Shown here piece after piece: positions 46,466 through 56,854 of a stretch of DNA of 64,000 bases; positions within the stretch are counted from its first letter, which is position 1, and each line of letters opens with the position of its first letter. The translations under genes were made by a program, and so were the position numbers. The stretch spans positions 2,176,769 through 2,240,768 of the forward strand of contig NZ_VKKS01000001.1 in assembly GCF_019402645.1 (NCBI RefSeq), given 5' to 3'. This DNA comes from Morganella morganii. Its GTDB lineage: Bacteria > Pseudomonadota > Gammaproteobacteria > Enterobacterales > Enterobacteriaceae. The notes under the pieces are model-generated. The model saw only the letters and a list, made by a program, of their open reading frames with translations. It did no database searches and was not told where the DNA came from.

Positions 46466-47533
46466 TTATAATTCGCGGCTCAGTGACACACTTTTTACCT
46501 GTGCATACACCCATTGCCCGGGTTTCAGCTGCAAATCATCCCGCGCCCAGCCGGTAATACGCGCCCAGAGGAAATGAGTGCCGACAGCCAGTCGTACATC
46601 TGTCTGACCGTTGTCGTCATCATACATTTCCGTGATTTTAGCCCGTAATATATTGCGGATACTGCTGCTTTTCGGTTTTTCCAGTGCAATTGACACATCA
46701 TCCGCACTGACACGCACACGCACCGGTGTGTCACGTTCACCGGCAATATCCGGCACCCACAGCACCTGGTCGCCGATAGCGGCAGCGGTCATGGCGTAGC
46801 GGTCGTGATGCTCAAGCACCGTGACACTTAACACACTTGAGAGACTTTCCTGCGTGAGCCACGGACGCAGCGCTGCCCCTGCCCACACCTCTTCCAGCGG
46901 CCCTTGTGCCAGAATGCGGCCCTTTTCCAGGATCACCACATCTTCCGCCAGCCGCAGGATCTCATCCAGACTGTGGCTGACGTAGAGAATCGGAATACTG
47001 ATATCCTGCGCCATCTTCTCCAGATACGGCAGCAGTTCACGTTTGCGCGGCAGATCCAGAGATGCCAGCGGTTCATCCATCAGCAGGATATCCGGTGCAG
47101 TCAGCAATGCGCGGCCAATCGCCACTCTCTGTTTTTCCCCGCCGGAAAGGGTGATCGGCAGGCGGTTCAGCAGATGCCCGATACCGAGCAGTTCCACAAT
47201 ACTGTCAAACTGATCTTCCATTTCCCGCGCCATGCCGTAGCGCAGGTTGCCACTTATCCGGTAATGGGGGAACAGGCGCGCATCCTGGAAAACATAGCCG
47301 ATTTTGCGTTTTTCCGGCGGCAGACAGATATGTTTTTCAATATTAACAAGTGTATGACCGTTAAGCTCAATCCGGCCTTTCTGCGGTTTTGTCAGCCCGC
47401 CGATCACATTAATAAAAGAGGTTTTTCCTGCCCCGGAGAGCCCGAAGACAGCGGTAATACGATCACTGGCCAGTTCGGTGTTGATCACCATTGATAAGTC
47501 ACCGAGCTGCTGTTCAAAATCAAGCACTAACAT
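46466..47533 (-). CDS. modC: Molybdate ABC transporter ATPase
   Basis: ModC powers molybdate uptake through ModB. The 355-residue protein has Walker [14 protein letters not shown] near residue 30. [20 protein letters not shown] is near 82, signature [16 protein letters not shown] near 129 and [11 protein letters not shown] near 150. A C-terminal Mop domain ([17 protein letters not shown] onward) binds oxyanion. Its GTG/ATG start overlaps the modB end by seven bases. It is the last gene of modABC. Confidence 0.97.
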   Translation of the reverse strand: MLVLDFEQQLGDLSMVINTELASDRITAVFGLSGAGKTSFINVIGGLTKPQKGRIELNGHTLVNIEKHICLPPEKRKIGYVFQDARLFPHYRISGNLRYGMAREMEDQFDSIVELLGIGHLLNRLPITLSGGEKQRVAIGRALLTAPDILLMDEPLASLDLPRKRELLPYLEKMAQDISIPILYVSHSLDEILRLAEDVVILEKGRILAQGPLEEVWAGAALRPWLTQESLSSVLSVTVLEHHDRYAMTAAAIGDQVLWVPDIAGERDTPVRVRVSADDVSIALEKPKSSSIRNILRAKITEMYDDDNGQTDVRLAVGTHFLWARITGWARDDLQLKPGQWVYAQVKSVSLSREL

Positions 47534-48225
47534 GTGGCAACCCCCAGACGTTTACGTCCCCAGCGGGTCAGCCATTCCGAGGCCAGCAGTGAGGCAAGTG
47601 CCAGAATAATGGCGATAATACAGAGCCGTGCCGCATCCATTTCCGCCCCCGGTGTTTCAAGCAGAGAGTACATGGCCAGCGGGATAGTCCGGGTTTCCCC
47701 CGGAATATTGGAAACAAAGGTGATTGTCGCGCCGAATTCCCCCAGCGAGCGGGCAAATGCCAGCACCGTACCGACAATAATGCCCGGCAGCGATAACGGC
47801 AGTGTGACAGTAAAAAAGACCCGCAGCGGGGAAGCACCGAGTGTCCGTGCCGCCTGCTCCAGGCGCATATCCACCGCTTCCAGCGCCAGGCGGATCGCCC
47901 TCACCATCAGCGGAAATGCCACAACCGCCGCAGCCAGCGCGGCACCGCGCCAGCTGAAGGTAAAACTGAAGCCGAACCATTTATAGAGCCACTCACCAAT
48001 AATACCTTTACGGCCCATACTGATCAGCAGCAGATAACCCACTACCACAGGCGGTAACACCAGTGGTAAGTGGATAAGACTATCCAGCAGCGACTTGCCC
48101 GGAAAACGGCAGCGCACCAGCACCCATGCCATCAGTATGCCGAACGGCAGACTGGCTGCCACGGCGACCGTTGATACTTTCAGGCTGAGGATGACCGCCT
48201 GCCATTCATACTCATTCAACATCAC
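47527..48225 (-). CDS. modB: Molybdate ABC transporter permease
   Basis: ModB is the membrane subunit of the molybdate importer. The 232-residue protein has five to six helices and the ATPase-coupling EAA loop [20 protein letters not shown] near residue 125. [17 protein letters not shown] comes just after. It starts 20 bases after modA ends. Confidence 0.97.
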   Translation of the reverse strand: MMLNEYEWQAVILSLKVSTVAVAASLPFGILMAWVLVRCRFPGKSLLDSLIHLPLVLPPVVVGYLLLISMGRKGIIGEWLYKWFGFSFTFSWRGAALAAAVVAFPLMVRAIRLALEAVDMRLEQAARTLGASPLRVFFTVTLPLSLPGIIVGTVLAFARSLGEFGATITFVSNIPGETRTIPLAMYSLLETPGAEMDAARLCIIAIILALASLLASEWLTRWGRKRLGVATC

Positions 48226-48245
48226 TGTCTGTTAGTCCTTACTTA

Positions 48246-49016
48246 TTACAGAGGGCTGAAACCGTAACGCCTGAAGATTTCTTTTGCTTCCGGTGTCTGA
48301 AGGTAATCATAAAAACCTTTAACATCGGCATTATTGCGATCTTTCAGGATAGCAACCGGATATTCAACCGGCTTATGAGTATCTGCCGGGAAAATACCGA
48401 CCACTTTAACTTTAGTACCGGCAACCGCATCAGAGCCGTACACGATACCCAGCGGGGCTTCGCCGCGCTCCACCAGCGCCATGCCGCTGCGCACATTATT
48501 GGTGCGTGCCAGCATCGGATCAACCACTTTCCAGGCACCCAGGTTTTCCAGGGCTTCCTGTGCATAAATGCCGACCGGCACATGATCAGGATCACCGACA
48601 GCCAGACGGCCGCCATCCAGTAATTTAACCCAGTCAGTTTGCTTATTAATATCAACTTTATCAATTTTGCTGTCTTTCGCGGCAATCAGCACCAGCTCAT
48701 TACCCAGCAGAGTTTTACGGGTGTCATTAATGATCAGGTTTTTCTCCTGAGCATAATCCATCCATTTCTGGTCAGCAGAAATAAAGATATCTGCCGGGGC
48801 ACCATTTTCAATCTGACGGGCCAGAGTGGAAGAAGACGCATAAGACGCGACCACTTCCCCTTTTTTCTCCTGCTTATATTTTGCCGAAATTTCATCAACT
48901 GCGTTTGTCAGTGATGCCGCAGCAAATACAGTCACTTTTTCAGCGGCCCACGCCTGACCCATGACAGCAGCAGAGATAACAACACCGGCCAATAACTTAC
49001 TGAACTGTTTTTTCAT
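48246..49016 (-). CDS. modA: Molybdate-binding periplasmic protein
   Basis: ModA captures molybdate and tungstate in the periplasm. The signal peptide is MKKQFSKLLAGVVISAAVMG with cleavage after AWA. Ligand residues lie in AAASLTNAVDEI, YASSSTLARQIENGAPADIF and GDPDHVPVGIYAQEAL. ATG 49016 is preceded by GGTGGA, giving 257 residues; a GTG at 49025 is less likely. A ModE-type palindrome lies 31 bases upstream. Confidence 0.97.
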   Translation of the reverse strand: MKKQFSKLLAGVVISAAVMGQAWAAEKVTVFAAASLTNAVDEISAKYKQEKKGEVVASYASSSTLARQIENGAPADIFISADQKWMDYAQEKNLIINDTRKTLLGNELVLIAAKDSKIDKVDINKQTDWVKLLDGGRLAVGDPDHVPVGIYAQEALENLGAWKVVDPMLARTNNVRSGMALVERGEAPLGIVYGSDAVAGTKVKVVGIFPADTHKPVEYPVAILKDRNNADVKGFYDYLQTPEAKEIFRRYGFSPL

Positions 49017-49046
49017 TTTTTCCACCAGGATAGATTAGGATTTACC

Positions 49047-49070
49047 CGTTGTATATAACAAGATACAGCG
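49047..49070. promoter_or_regulatory. Probable ModE operator of modABC
   Basis: An interrupted palindrome with minus-strand arms CGCTGTAT and ATACAACG surrounds a short core containing TTATAT. Layout and position match the E. coli modA operator, which ModE-molybdate represses. modE lies 1.2 kb away. Confidence 0.65.
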
Positions 49071-49210
49071 AAAAATGAAAGGAGGTTTATCCCACTATCG
49101 GCAGTTAAGCGGAAAACATTATAAAACAGGGAGGATTACGCAGATAATGAGCGGAAAACGAAATGAAAACGGATTACCTGCAAATGCAGGTAATCCTGAA
49201 TACGGTATAA

Positions 49211-49351
49211 TCAGTGCTGCTTTTCGCGGCGCTCGCCTTTTGAAATCAGGTTGAAAATTTCACCTAATCCCCAGATCAGAGCCGCCAGGCCTGTCATGAC
49301 AACAGGAACCATTAACAGTGCGAAACCTAAACTTTTAACTAACTCAAACAT
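49211..49351 (-). CDS. acrZ: AcrAB-TolC accessory protein AcrZ
   Basis: AcrZ is a small inner-membrane helix that binds AcrB and alters its substrate range. The 46-residue product [18 protein letters not shown]... keeps the kinked helix with VPVVM, followed by the [18 protein letters not shown] block found in E. coli AcrZ (MLELLKSLVFAVIMVPVVM). It lies between modA and the next gene inward, the same neighbourhood as E. coli acrZ, and may be read with modABC. Confidence 0.93.
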   Translation of the reverse strand: MFELVKSLGFALLMVPVVMTGLAALIWGLGEIFNLISKGERREKQH

Positions 49352-49476
49352 AGCACTCAATCTCTTTATATCAGGCGAAAAGGATATTCAGCATGACTAT
49401 AATAGCGTCATAATGCCCGCTATTCTATATAAATCACACCACAGAAAGCATAGCGATTCGTGCGGTAAGCACGCAA

Positions 49477-50055
49477 TCAGGGCTGCATAAAATAAACCAC
49501 AGCCACAATAACCACCGCCAGGATCAGAAAACCAATCACCTTTCCGGCACTGCCCGGTTTTTCCACAATATTACTGCTGTGCGGTGAGACAGGAACAGGT
49601 GAAGATTGCACCGGCGTTTCTCCCTCATCTTCTTCGCGGTAAAGCTCCTGAATATAGAGAAACATCATTTTCACAAACCGGCTGTTCAGTGACAGGGTTT
49701 GTCCATCCTCACTGATAATACACAGAGTGAAATCAATTTTTCTGCTCAGTCCCAGTAAAAAAGCTCCCGGCAGCCAGATATACTCCCGCTCACCGGATGC
49801 CATTTCTTCCGCTGCTTTTGCGGGCGCTTCATGGCTTCCGTCATCACACATATAAACAAACAGCAATGGTTCTTCATCATTTTCTCCCTGCGTGAATGCC
49901 AGACCAATCTGCCCGCCACTTTCATGATCCTGTGATTCAGCCCAGAATGCCTGCTCTGCCAGCATACGGGCAAAAGCTTCTGTTTCCGTACCTTCCCCTT
50001 CCGGTTCAGAGGAATCCTTAACTGCCTGATGAAGACGGAATAATACATTCTGCAT
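49477..50055 (-). CDS. Tail-anchored acidic protein, possibly SseB-like
   Basis: The 192-residue protein is acidic and soluble for about 165 residues. It ends in one helix, GKVIGFLILAVVIVAVVYFM, plus QP, the pattern of a C-terminally anchored membrane protein. The body holds FWAESQDHESGGQIGLAFTQ, LLFVYMCDDGSHEAPAKAA and LPGAFLLGLSRKIDFTLC, which recall the fold and order of SseB-like domains. A Pro/Ser linker follows (TPVQSSPVPVSPHSS). Similarity is too weak to be firm. E. coli has no gene here between acrZ and modE. Function unknown. Confidence 0.7.
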   Translation of the reverse strand: MQNVLFRLHQAVKDSSEPEGEGTETEAFARMLAEQAFWAESQDHESGGQIGLAFTQGENDEEPLLFVYMCDDGSHEAPAKAAEEMASGEREYIWLPGAFLLGLSRKIDFTLCIISEDGQTLSLNSRFVKMMFLYIQELYREEDEGETPVQSSPVPVSPHSSNIVEKPGSAGKVIGFLILAVVIVAVVYFMQP

Positions 50056-50253
50056 GAAATAATCTCCGGCTGATAATCAATATATATACCATACCTGTTT
50101 TTATCCGGTTCATGAATTATTAAGTGAAATTTAACCGCCATATTCGCAGGTGAAAAAAAACCGCAGTTTGCTACACTACCGGAAAGTAAAGCCGCACCGG
50201 TCGGAGAAACTGCACCGGTGATTCTGTCTGATTAATATACGGGGTATTTTCCG

Positions 50254-51039
50254 TTGGATATTTTATTAACACTGAAATCAGAAGGTCATTTATTTGCCGA
50301 TCCGCGGCGGATTTCCTTACTCAAGCAGGTCAGAGCCACCGGCTCCATCAGTCAGGGGGCAAAACTTGCCGGTATCAGTTACAAAAGCGCCTGGGATGCC
50401 ATCAATGAAATGAACCAGCTTGCCGAAGAAACCATTGTTGACCGGGCTACCGGCGGCAAAGGCGGCGGCGGTGCAACACTGACACGCTATGGTGAGCGCT
50501 TACTTCAGCTTTATGATCTGCTGGCGCAGATCCAGCAGAAAGCCTTTGATGTCCTCAAAGAGGATTCACTGCCGCTCGACAGCCTGCTGGCGGCTATCTC
50601 CCGTTTCTCATTGCAGACCAGTGCCCGCAACCAGTTCTTCGGTACCATCATGTCGCGCAACCATACTCATGTACAGCAGCATGTTAATGTCCTGCTGGCA
50701 GATAAAAAAACCGAGCTGGCAGTTGCCCTGACTGAACAGAGCGCCAACCGGCTGGGCTTATCTGTAGGTAAAGAAGTACTTACTCTGATTAAAGCGCCGT
50801 GGGTGAAAATCAGCAAATCCGCCGGAAGCAGCGCGGATTATGACAACCGTCTGAGCGGACGTATCTGTTCCGTTGCCAGAGGCACGGAAAACAGTGAAGT
50901 GATGGTGACCCTGACCGGCGGCGCACAGTTATGCTCCACGCTGAATAATCAGGATGCAGACAATCAGCAACTGAAAGAAGGTGATGAGGTCACTGCGCTG
51001 TTTAATGCAGACCAGGTGATTATCGCGACATTGTGCTGA
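50254..51039 (+). CDS. modE: Molybdate-responsive regulator ModE
   Basis: ModE binds molybdate and then represses modABC and activates moa and molybdoenzyme genes. The 261-residue protein has a LysR-like winged helix (SISQGAKLAGISYKSAWDAI near residue 33). Two C-terminal Mop domains carry the conserved SARNQFFGTIMSR near 128 and the second repeat RLSGRICSVARG near 205. It is divergent from the tail-anchored gene; modF, its usual partner, is separated by cpdB. Confidence 0.96.
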   Translation: MDILLTLKSEGHLFADPRRISLLKQVRATGSISQGAKLAGISYKSAWDAINEMNQLAEETIVDRATGGKGGGGATLTRYGERLLQLYDLLAQIQQKAFDVLKEDSLPLDSLLAAISRFSLQTSARNQFFGTIMSRNHTHVQQHVNVLLADKKTELAVALTEQSANRLGLSVGKEVLTLIKAPWVKISKSAGSSADYDNRLSGRICSVARGTENSEVMVTLTGGAQLCSTLNNQDADNQQLKEGDEVTALFNADQVIIATLC

Positions 51040-51054
51040 AAACATTGTGCTGAT

Positions 51055-51082
51055 AAAAGCCGCCGCTGATGGCGGCTTTTCG
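51055..51082. terminator. Terminator between modE and cpdB
   Basis: AAAAGCCGCC pairs with GGCGGCTTTT around GCTGAT. The A and T runs suit both convergent genes. Confidence 0.9.
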
Positions 51083-51093
51083 TCAGTAACTGT

Positions 51094-53046
51094 TTACTTC
51101 GCTGTTAAATCAACCTGATAAACAGCAAACCCCACATCATCAGTGCCGACCCGTGTCATCGGATAACGGGCATTCTCTTTAATGAACTGCGTGGCTTTTT
51201 CACCCGGAGAGGTTTCAAAGCGGATATCTAATTTCTTATCCGTCTTCACCGGCACAAAAGTCCAGTTTTGTTCTGCCCGTGCAGATACACCGCCTTTCTC
51301 TTTGGTTTCTGCCGCAATATAACCAGCCAGCACACTGCGGTTCTCATCCGGTGAGGCAAACGCAATATGTTTATCGCCGGTACCGGCAAATTTTCCGCCG
51401 TAAGCACGGTAGTTGTTGGTGGCGACCAGGAAAACCGCTTTCGGATCAATCGGTTTACCCTGATAAATCACATTTTTGATACGATTGGCCTGCGGATTAA
51501 TCGTCTGACACTCCACGTCATATTTTGCCGGCTGTGTCAGGTCTATCTGATAATTAATCCCGGAAATGGTATCGAAATTATACGTTCTGAAACCGTCCCA
51601 GTTGACCAGACTTTGCGGTGCCTCTGACTGCGGGTTAATCTGATTAAACATCCCGGCGGAGCACTCCAGCCACTCTGTCACTTCCGCACCGGTCGCTTTC
51701 ACCACCACCAGCATATTCGGGTAGAGATAGAGGTCTGCCGCATTGCGGAATGTCATATCCCCTTTTTCTACCTCGACAAAATCAGCCGGGGCATTTTTGC
51801 GTCCGCCCACTTTAAAGGGCGCAGCCGCTGACAGCACCGGTAAATCCGCCAAATCCGGATCGCCCTGAATAAAGCGGCGGGTATAATCAGCCTGCGCATT
51901 ATTCACAATCTGTACTGTCGGATCACTCTGCAACAGCGCAAGATAGCTGTACATATTATCCGGTGACTTGCCAATCAGCTTGCCGACAAAATTCCGGGTC
52001 GCATTGTGCTGCTCATCAATCACGGAGGCCAGCTTGTCATCCCGCGCCACCAGCGGTTTTTTATTAACCTTGTCATAAATCGGACGTGCCTGAGCTTTGG
52101 CATCGGCTACTTTCCACGCACCATCATCATTATTCAGCACCAGATCCACCACACCGAGGTGATCGCCCCACTGACCCGGCATCACAGCCGGAATACCATT
52201 AACCGTTCCCTGTTCAATATTAACGCCTTTGATATCCGCAAAATCTTTGCCCGGAAATACGCCGTGTGAATGGCCGAACATAATGGCATTAATACCCGGA
52301 ACTTCACTGAGATAATAAACGGAGTTCTCTGCCATCGCTTTATACGGCTCCTGAGAAAAACCGGAGTGCGGAATAGCGACAATTAAATCCGCACCTTCTG
52401 CTTTCATTTGCGGCACAAATTTTTTCGCGGTTTCCGTAATATCATTGACACGGACTTTTCCTTCCAGATTAGCTTTATCCCAGATAAGGATCTGCGGCGG
52501 AACAAAACCGATATAGCCTATTTTAATCACATGCTCTTTACCGTCGCGATCTTTTACCGGGGTATCAACGATAATATAAGGCGTAAACAGATTTTTACCG
52601 GTTTTCTCATCAATGATATTGGCATTCACATACGGAAAATCCGCGCCGGCGATAGCTTTTTTCAGATAATCCAGTCCAAAATTAAATTCATGGTTCCCGA
52701 AGTTTCCGACGGTATAGCCCATAGTATTCATTAATTTATGCGCCGGATGTGCCTCTCCGTCATTCAGTCCCTTACTGACCATATAATCGGCCAGCGGACT
52801 GCCCTGAATTAAATCCCCGTTATCCACTAATACCGAATTGGTGACTTCACCTTTCGCCGCTTTAATTAACCCGGCGGTGCGGACTAAACCAAACTGCTCT
52901 GTCGGTTTGTCTTTGAAATAATCAAAATCAATTAAGTTACTGTGAATATCCGAGGTTTCCATCACCCGCAGATCTGCCGTTGCGGCATTTACTGTTCCGC
53001 TGATCAATAATGCCAGTACCGAATATTTTAATACCGTTTTCACCAT
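51094..53046 (-). CDS. cpdB: 2',3'-cyclic-nucleotide 2'-phosphodiesterase/3'-nucleotidase
   Basis: CpdB is a periplasmic enzyme that opens 2',3'-cyclic nucleotides and removes 3'-phosphate for nucleoside salvage. The 650-residue protein has a signal peptide ([20 protein letters not shown]). Metallophosphatase motifs are [41 protein letters not shown] and [12 protein letters not shown], in the first 270 residues. The C-terminal 5'-nucleotidase domain contains [28 protein letters not shown] lies before the start. It separates modE from modF. Confidence 0.96.
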   Translation of the reverse strand: MVKTVLKYSVLALLISGTVNAATADLRVMETSDIHSNLIDFDYFKDKPTEQFGLVRTAGLIKAAKGEVTNSVLVDNGDLIQGSPLADYMVSKGLNDGEAHPAHKLMNTMGYTVGNFGNHEFNFGLDYLKKAIAGADFPYVNANIIDEKTGKNLFTPYIIVDTPVKDRDGKEHVIKIGYIGFVPPQILIWDKANLEGKVRVNDITETAKKFVPQMKAEGADLIVAIPHSGFSQEPYKAMAENSVYYLSEVPGINAIMFGHSHGVFPGKDFADIKGVNIEQGTVNGIPAVMPGQWGDHLGVVDLVLNNDDGAWKVADAKAQARPIYDKVNKKPLVARDDKLASVIDEQHNATRNFVGKLIGKSPDNMYSYLALLQSDPTVQIVNNAQADYTRRFIQGDPDLADLPVLSAAAPFKVGGRKNAPADFVEVEKGDMTFRNAADLYLYPNMLVVVKATGAEVTEWLECSAGMFNQINPQSEAPQSLVNWDGFRTYNFDTISGINYQIDLTQPAKYDVECQTINPQANRIKNVIYQGKPIDPKAVFLVATNNYRAYGGKFAGTGDKHIAFASPDENRSVLAGYIAAETKEKGGVSARAEQNWTFVPVKTDKKLDIRFETSPGEKATQFIKENARYPMTRVGTDDVGFAVYQVDLTAK

Positions 53047-53330
53047 AACACCCTCTTCCGGTTAATGTTCTGCTGCTGTTATTTTGTCAGTTATAACGTG
53101 CTGCCGGTGTAATATTTTTTTCATCAGTCCATCCCTTCCGTATGATTTACGGGATACAGTGATAACTGTGACAAAAAGTATAACAAAAACAGCTGACTGA
53201 ATAATGGCGTTTCTGTGAAGCAGCTCTTCTTTTTATGATACGGGATGTAACACCAGTGCCATATCTTGACATCCCTGCCTGTTCCGCTTATTTCTGGGGA
53301 ATAATTAAACTAATAATAAGGCTGTTCACT

Positions 53331-54782
53331 ATGGCACATCTGCACATCACACAAGGGATCTTCCGGTTAAGCGCGGATAAACAACTGTCTGTTCCGTCAT
53401 TACAGCTGGAAAGCGGTCAGCATCACGCCTTTATCGGTACCAACGGCAGCGGAAAATCTGCCCTTGCCCGCGCGCTGATACAGGAACTTCCGCTGCTTTC
53501 CGGGGAAATAAGCACGACTTTCCGCCGCCCGGCTCTGGTTGCATTCGAGAAGTTGCAGGCACTGATTGATGAGGAGTGGAACCGCAATAATACCGACCTG
53601 ATTGACGGCGATGACACCGACAACGGCCGCACCACCGCCGGCATTATTCAGGCGGAGCACCGTGATAATGAACGCTGCCTGCAACTCGCGGCGCAATTCG
53701 GAATTTCAGATCGCCTGTCACGCCGCTTTAAATACCTTTCCACCGGCGAAACCCGCAAAGCGCTGCTGTGTCAGGCACTGATGACGGAACCGGATCTGCT
53801 GGTGCTGGATGAACCTTATGACGGGCTGGATACCGATTCCCGCCGCATGCTCAGTGAGATGCTGGCAGAGCTTGCAGAGGACGGGCTGACGGTTATTCTC
53901 ATCCTCAACCGCTTCAGTGATATTCCGGACTTTATCACACGCGCCGGGCTGCTGACAGAGTGTGTGCTGGCACCGGCGGATACCTTGTCCGCACTGTTAC
54001 AGGCACAGCTTGCCCGCAGCGAACAGACGGATCACCTGACACTGCCGGAACGGGACGACCCGTCCGCAGAACGCCTTGCGCCGGATATTCCGCGGGTGAT
54101 CCTCCGTCACGGCTGTGTCAGTTATAACGACAAACCCATTCTGCATGATCTGACCTGGCAGGTACTGCCCGGTGAACACTGGCAGATCACCGGCGAAAAC
54201 GGCGCGGGCAAATCCACACTGCTCAGTCTTATCACCGGTGACCATCCGCAGGGCTACAGCAACGACCTGACACTGTTCGGCCGCCGCCGGGGCAGCGGTG
54301 AAACCGTGTGGGATATCAAACGCCATATCGGGTATGTCAGTAACAGCATCCACCTCAGTTACCGTGTCAATATCAGTGTACGTAACACGCTGATTTCCGG
54401 TTATTTCGATTCTGTCGGGCTCTATCAGAAACCCTCGGACCGCCAGGTAAAGCTGGCGGATGAATGGCTGGTTCTGCTCGGGCTGAAAGCTTACCGCGAC
54501 GCCCCGTTTCACAGCCTGTCATGGGGGCAGCAACGGCTGATACTGATTGCCAGAGCACTGGTGAAACATCCGGCGCTGCTGATCCTTGATGAGCCGTTAC
54601 AGGGGCTTGATACACTCAACCGCCTGCTGGTACTGCGTTTTATCGATATTATGATAAGCCGTGGTGATACCCAGTTGCTGTTTGTCAGCCATCACAGCGA
54701 AGATACCCCGGCCTGTATCAACCGGCGGCTGGCATTTATTCCTGATAACAGTAGTTATCGTTACGAAATCAATAAGTTGTAA
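53331..54782 (+). CDS. modF: ABC ATPase ModF
   Basis: ModF (PhrA) is a soluble protein with two fused ABC ATPase domains, cotranscribed with modE in E. coli; its job in molybdate metabolism is unclear. The 483-residue product has Walker A FIGTNGSGKSALARAL near residue 32, signature LSTGETRKALL near 138 and a second Walker A TGENGAGKSTLLSLITGDHP near 300. The second signature is LSWGQQRLILIARAL near 400. Long identical stretches to E. coli confirm it. ATG 53331 after AAGG is preferred to the frame start at 53235. Confidence 0.93.
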   Translation: MAHLHITQGIFRLSADKQLSVPSLQLESGQHHAFIGTNGSGKSALARALIQELPLLSGEISTTFRRPALVAFEKLQALIDEEWNRNNTDLIDGDDTDNGRTTAGIIQAEHRDNERCLQLAAQFGISDRLSRRFKYLSTGETRKALLCQALMTEPDLLVLDEPYDGLDTDSRRMLSEMLAELAEDGLTVILILNRFSDIPDFITRAGLLTECVLAPADTLSALLQAQLARSEQTDHLTLPERDDPSAERLAPDIPRVILRHGCVSYNDKPILHDLTWQVLPGEHWQITGENGAGKSTLLSLITGDHPQGYSNDLTLFGRRRGSGETVWDIKRHIGYVSNSIHLSYRVNISVRNTLISGYFDSVGLYQKPSDRQVKLADEWLVLLGLKAYRDAPFHSLSWGQQRLILIARALVKHPALLILDEPLQGLDTLNRLLVLRFIDIMISRGDTQLLFVSHHSEDTPACINRRLAFIPDNSSYRYEINKL

Positions 54783-54968
54783 TTTTTTTATCAAACGGCT
54801 GTTTTACTTTTTTATTGCACCGGAAACAGCCGTTATTTTCTGAATATATTCAGTTCGTTATTGAGAACAATCTGATTAAAAATCATTATCAGTCTGCTTT
54901 TTTACTGGCACATCACGGAATTCTCTTTTACCCTTCACACTCCTTTTCTGATTCTCTGACACAATTCC

Positions 54969-55787
54969 ATGACCTGGCTTTTACTTGCATTATCTCTGCT
55001 GTTATTACAATTTCACCGGACGCTGTCACTTGCAGCACTTCTGGCCGCCACCATCAGCGCCCTGTTTACCGGAGTGATGGACTGGCACGCCCTGCTCACT
55101 CTGTGGTTTGCGATCCTGCTGGCTGTCGCGCGGCCTTATACCGCACCGCACTCATGGCAGCGTGCACTGCTGACACTGCTGGTGATCACGGTTGCGCTGG
55201 GTCTGGCTTTTCACCTGCTGCCGGGATTTCATAATCTGCGCTGGATGCCGCCGGAAGCCGCCGGACCGCACAGTCCGCCATATTCATTCTGGCTTAATGC
55301 CGATAAAGCCCTGCTCCCGTTTGTTTTGAGTATTATCATTCCGCAACTGTTTGTCACGGCTCCGCTGCGCAGTGTCACCCGTTTGTACTGGCTGTTACTG
55401 GCTCTCTCGGTGCCTGCTTTACTGTTACTGGCAACAGCCCTTGGCGGGCTGGGATTTGAACCGCATCTGCCGGACTGGCTGCCGGTATTTATGCTGGCAA
55501 ATCTGTTTTTTGTCTCACTTGCGGAGGAAGCCCTGTTCCGGGGGGCGATCCAACAGGTACTTTCCCGGTATCTGCCACCGTATGCCGCGCTGTTTATTGC
55601 AGCCGCTGTCTTCGGACTGGCGCATATTGCCGGGGGACCGCTGCTGGTTGTGTTTGCCGGTCTGGCGGGTATTATCTACGGACTGGCCTGGATGTGGAGC
55701 GGGCGGCTGTGGGTAGCGACAGGGTTTCATTTCGGTCTGAATCTCTGCCATCTGCTGTTTTTTACCTGGCCGTTTAAGGTGGCGTAA
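54969..55787 (+). CDS. CPBP-family intramembrane metalloprotease
   Basis: The 272-residue membrane protein has about eight helices and the CAAX/CPBP motifs: EEALFRGAIQ near residue 185, FGLAHIAGG near 217 and FHFGLNLCH near 255. Together these supply the glutamates and histidines of the metal site. Related bacterial proteins act as prenyl-protein-type proteases or bacteriocin self-protection factors. No partner gene is adjacent, and the substrate is unknown. Confidence 0.88.
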   Translation: MTWLLLALSLLLLQFHRTLSLAALLAATISALFTGVMDWHALLTLWFAILLAVARPYTAPHSWQRALLTLLVITVALGLAFHLLPGFHNLRWMPPEAAGPHSPPYSFWLNADKALLPFVLSIIIPQLFVTAPLRSVTRLYWLLLALSVPALLLLATALGGLGFEPHLPDWLPVFMLANLFFVSLAEEALFRGAIQQVLSRYLPPYAALFIAAAVFGLAHIAGGPLLVVFAGLAGIIYGLAWMWSGRLWVATGFHFGLNLCHLLFFTWPFKVA

Positions 55788-56025
55788 AAAAAACCGTTTT
55801 TTCTGTGTATCACACTTTGCGTAAATATTTATAGCGGAATCGATTCAGTTTTAGTATACAATATCAGGCAAACAGGACGAAATTGATGTCTTCCGCACAC
55901 GACCCGGCGGAAATACCTGTGCGGAAAGTTTGCCGAAAGGCGCCGGTGACCAATATAATGGGCAATGTGCCGGGTCTGTTTCAATTCTGAAACCCCCTAT
56001 CTGAAACACAACAGGAGTTTACGCT

Positions 56026-56778
56026 ATGGCAGTAACTAAACTGGTGCTTGTACGTCACGGTGAAAGTGAGTGGAACAAAGAGAACCGCTTTACCGGCTGG
56101 ACTGATGTTGAGTTATCTGAAAAAGGCCGTGCTGAAGCACAAGAGGCTGGTCAGTTACTCAAAAAAGAAGGTTTCTCTTTTGATTTCGCCTATACCTCTG
56201 TACTGAAACGCGCTATTCACACACTGTGGAATATCCTTGATCAGGTAAACCAGCAGTGGCTGCCGGTGGAGAAAAGCTGGAAACTGAACGAACGCCATTA
56301 CGGCGCACTCCAGGGTTTGGATAAAGCGGAAACCGCTGCAAAATACGGTGATGAGCAGGTCAAACTGTGGCGTCGCGGTTTTGCCATCACCCCGCCGGCA
56401 CTGGAAAAAAGTGATGAACGTTTCCCGGGCCATGATCCGCGCTATGCGAAACTGGCTGAAAGTGAACTGCCTGCAACTGAAAGTCTGGCTATCACCATCG
56501 ACCGCGTTGTGCCTTACTGGACTGACGTTATCAAGCCGCGGGTTGCTTCCGGTGAGAAAGTGATCATCGCTGCACACGGTAACTCCCTGCGTGCACTGGT
56601 GAAATACCTGGATAACATGAGCGAAGATGAAATCCTCGAACTGAATATCCCGACGGCTGTGCCGCTGGTGTATGAGTTTGATGAAAACATGAAGCCACTG
56701 CGTCGCTATTACCTGGGCGACCAGGATGCGATTGCTGCCAAAGCAGCTGCGGTTGCCAACCAGGGTAAAGCGAAGTAA
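56026..56778 (+). CDS. gpmA: 2,3-bisphosphoglycerate-dependent phosphoglycerate mutase
   Basis: GpmA interconverts 3- and 2-phosphoglycerate in glycolysis. It is 250 residues, the E. coli length. The phosphohistidine motif [20 protein letters not shown] is at residue 8. [13 protein letters not shown] is near 55, [16 protein letters not shown] near 90 and [15 protein letters not shown] near 183. ACAGGAG lies before the ATG, and a terminator follows. Confidence 0.98.
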   Translation: MAVTKLVLVRHGESEWNKENRFTGWTDVELSEKGRAEAQEAGQLLKKEGFSFDFAYTSVLKRAIHTLWNILDQVNQQWLPVEKSWKLNERHYGALQGLDKAETAAKYGDEQVKLWRRGFAITPPALEKSDERFPGHDPRYAKLAESELPATESLAITIDRVVPYWTDVIKPRVASGEKVIIAAHGNSLRALVKYLDNMSEDEILELNIPTAVPLVYEFDENMKPLRRYYLGDQDAIAAKAAAVANQGKAK

Positions 56779-56794
56779 TCCGTTTTCTCAGGTG

Positions 56795-56826
56795 AAAAAA
56801 ACCCTGACAATGTCAGGGTTTTTTTG
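56795..56826. terminator. Terminator between gpmA and aroG
   Basis: AACCCTGACA pairs with TGTCAGGGTT around a minimal loop, with A6 before and T7 after; usable for both convergent genes. Confidence 0.92.
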
Positions 56827-56854
56827 TGTTACAGAATTTATGTTTCCGGCGGAA

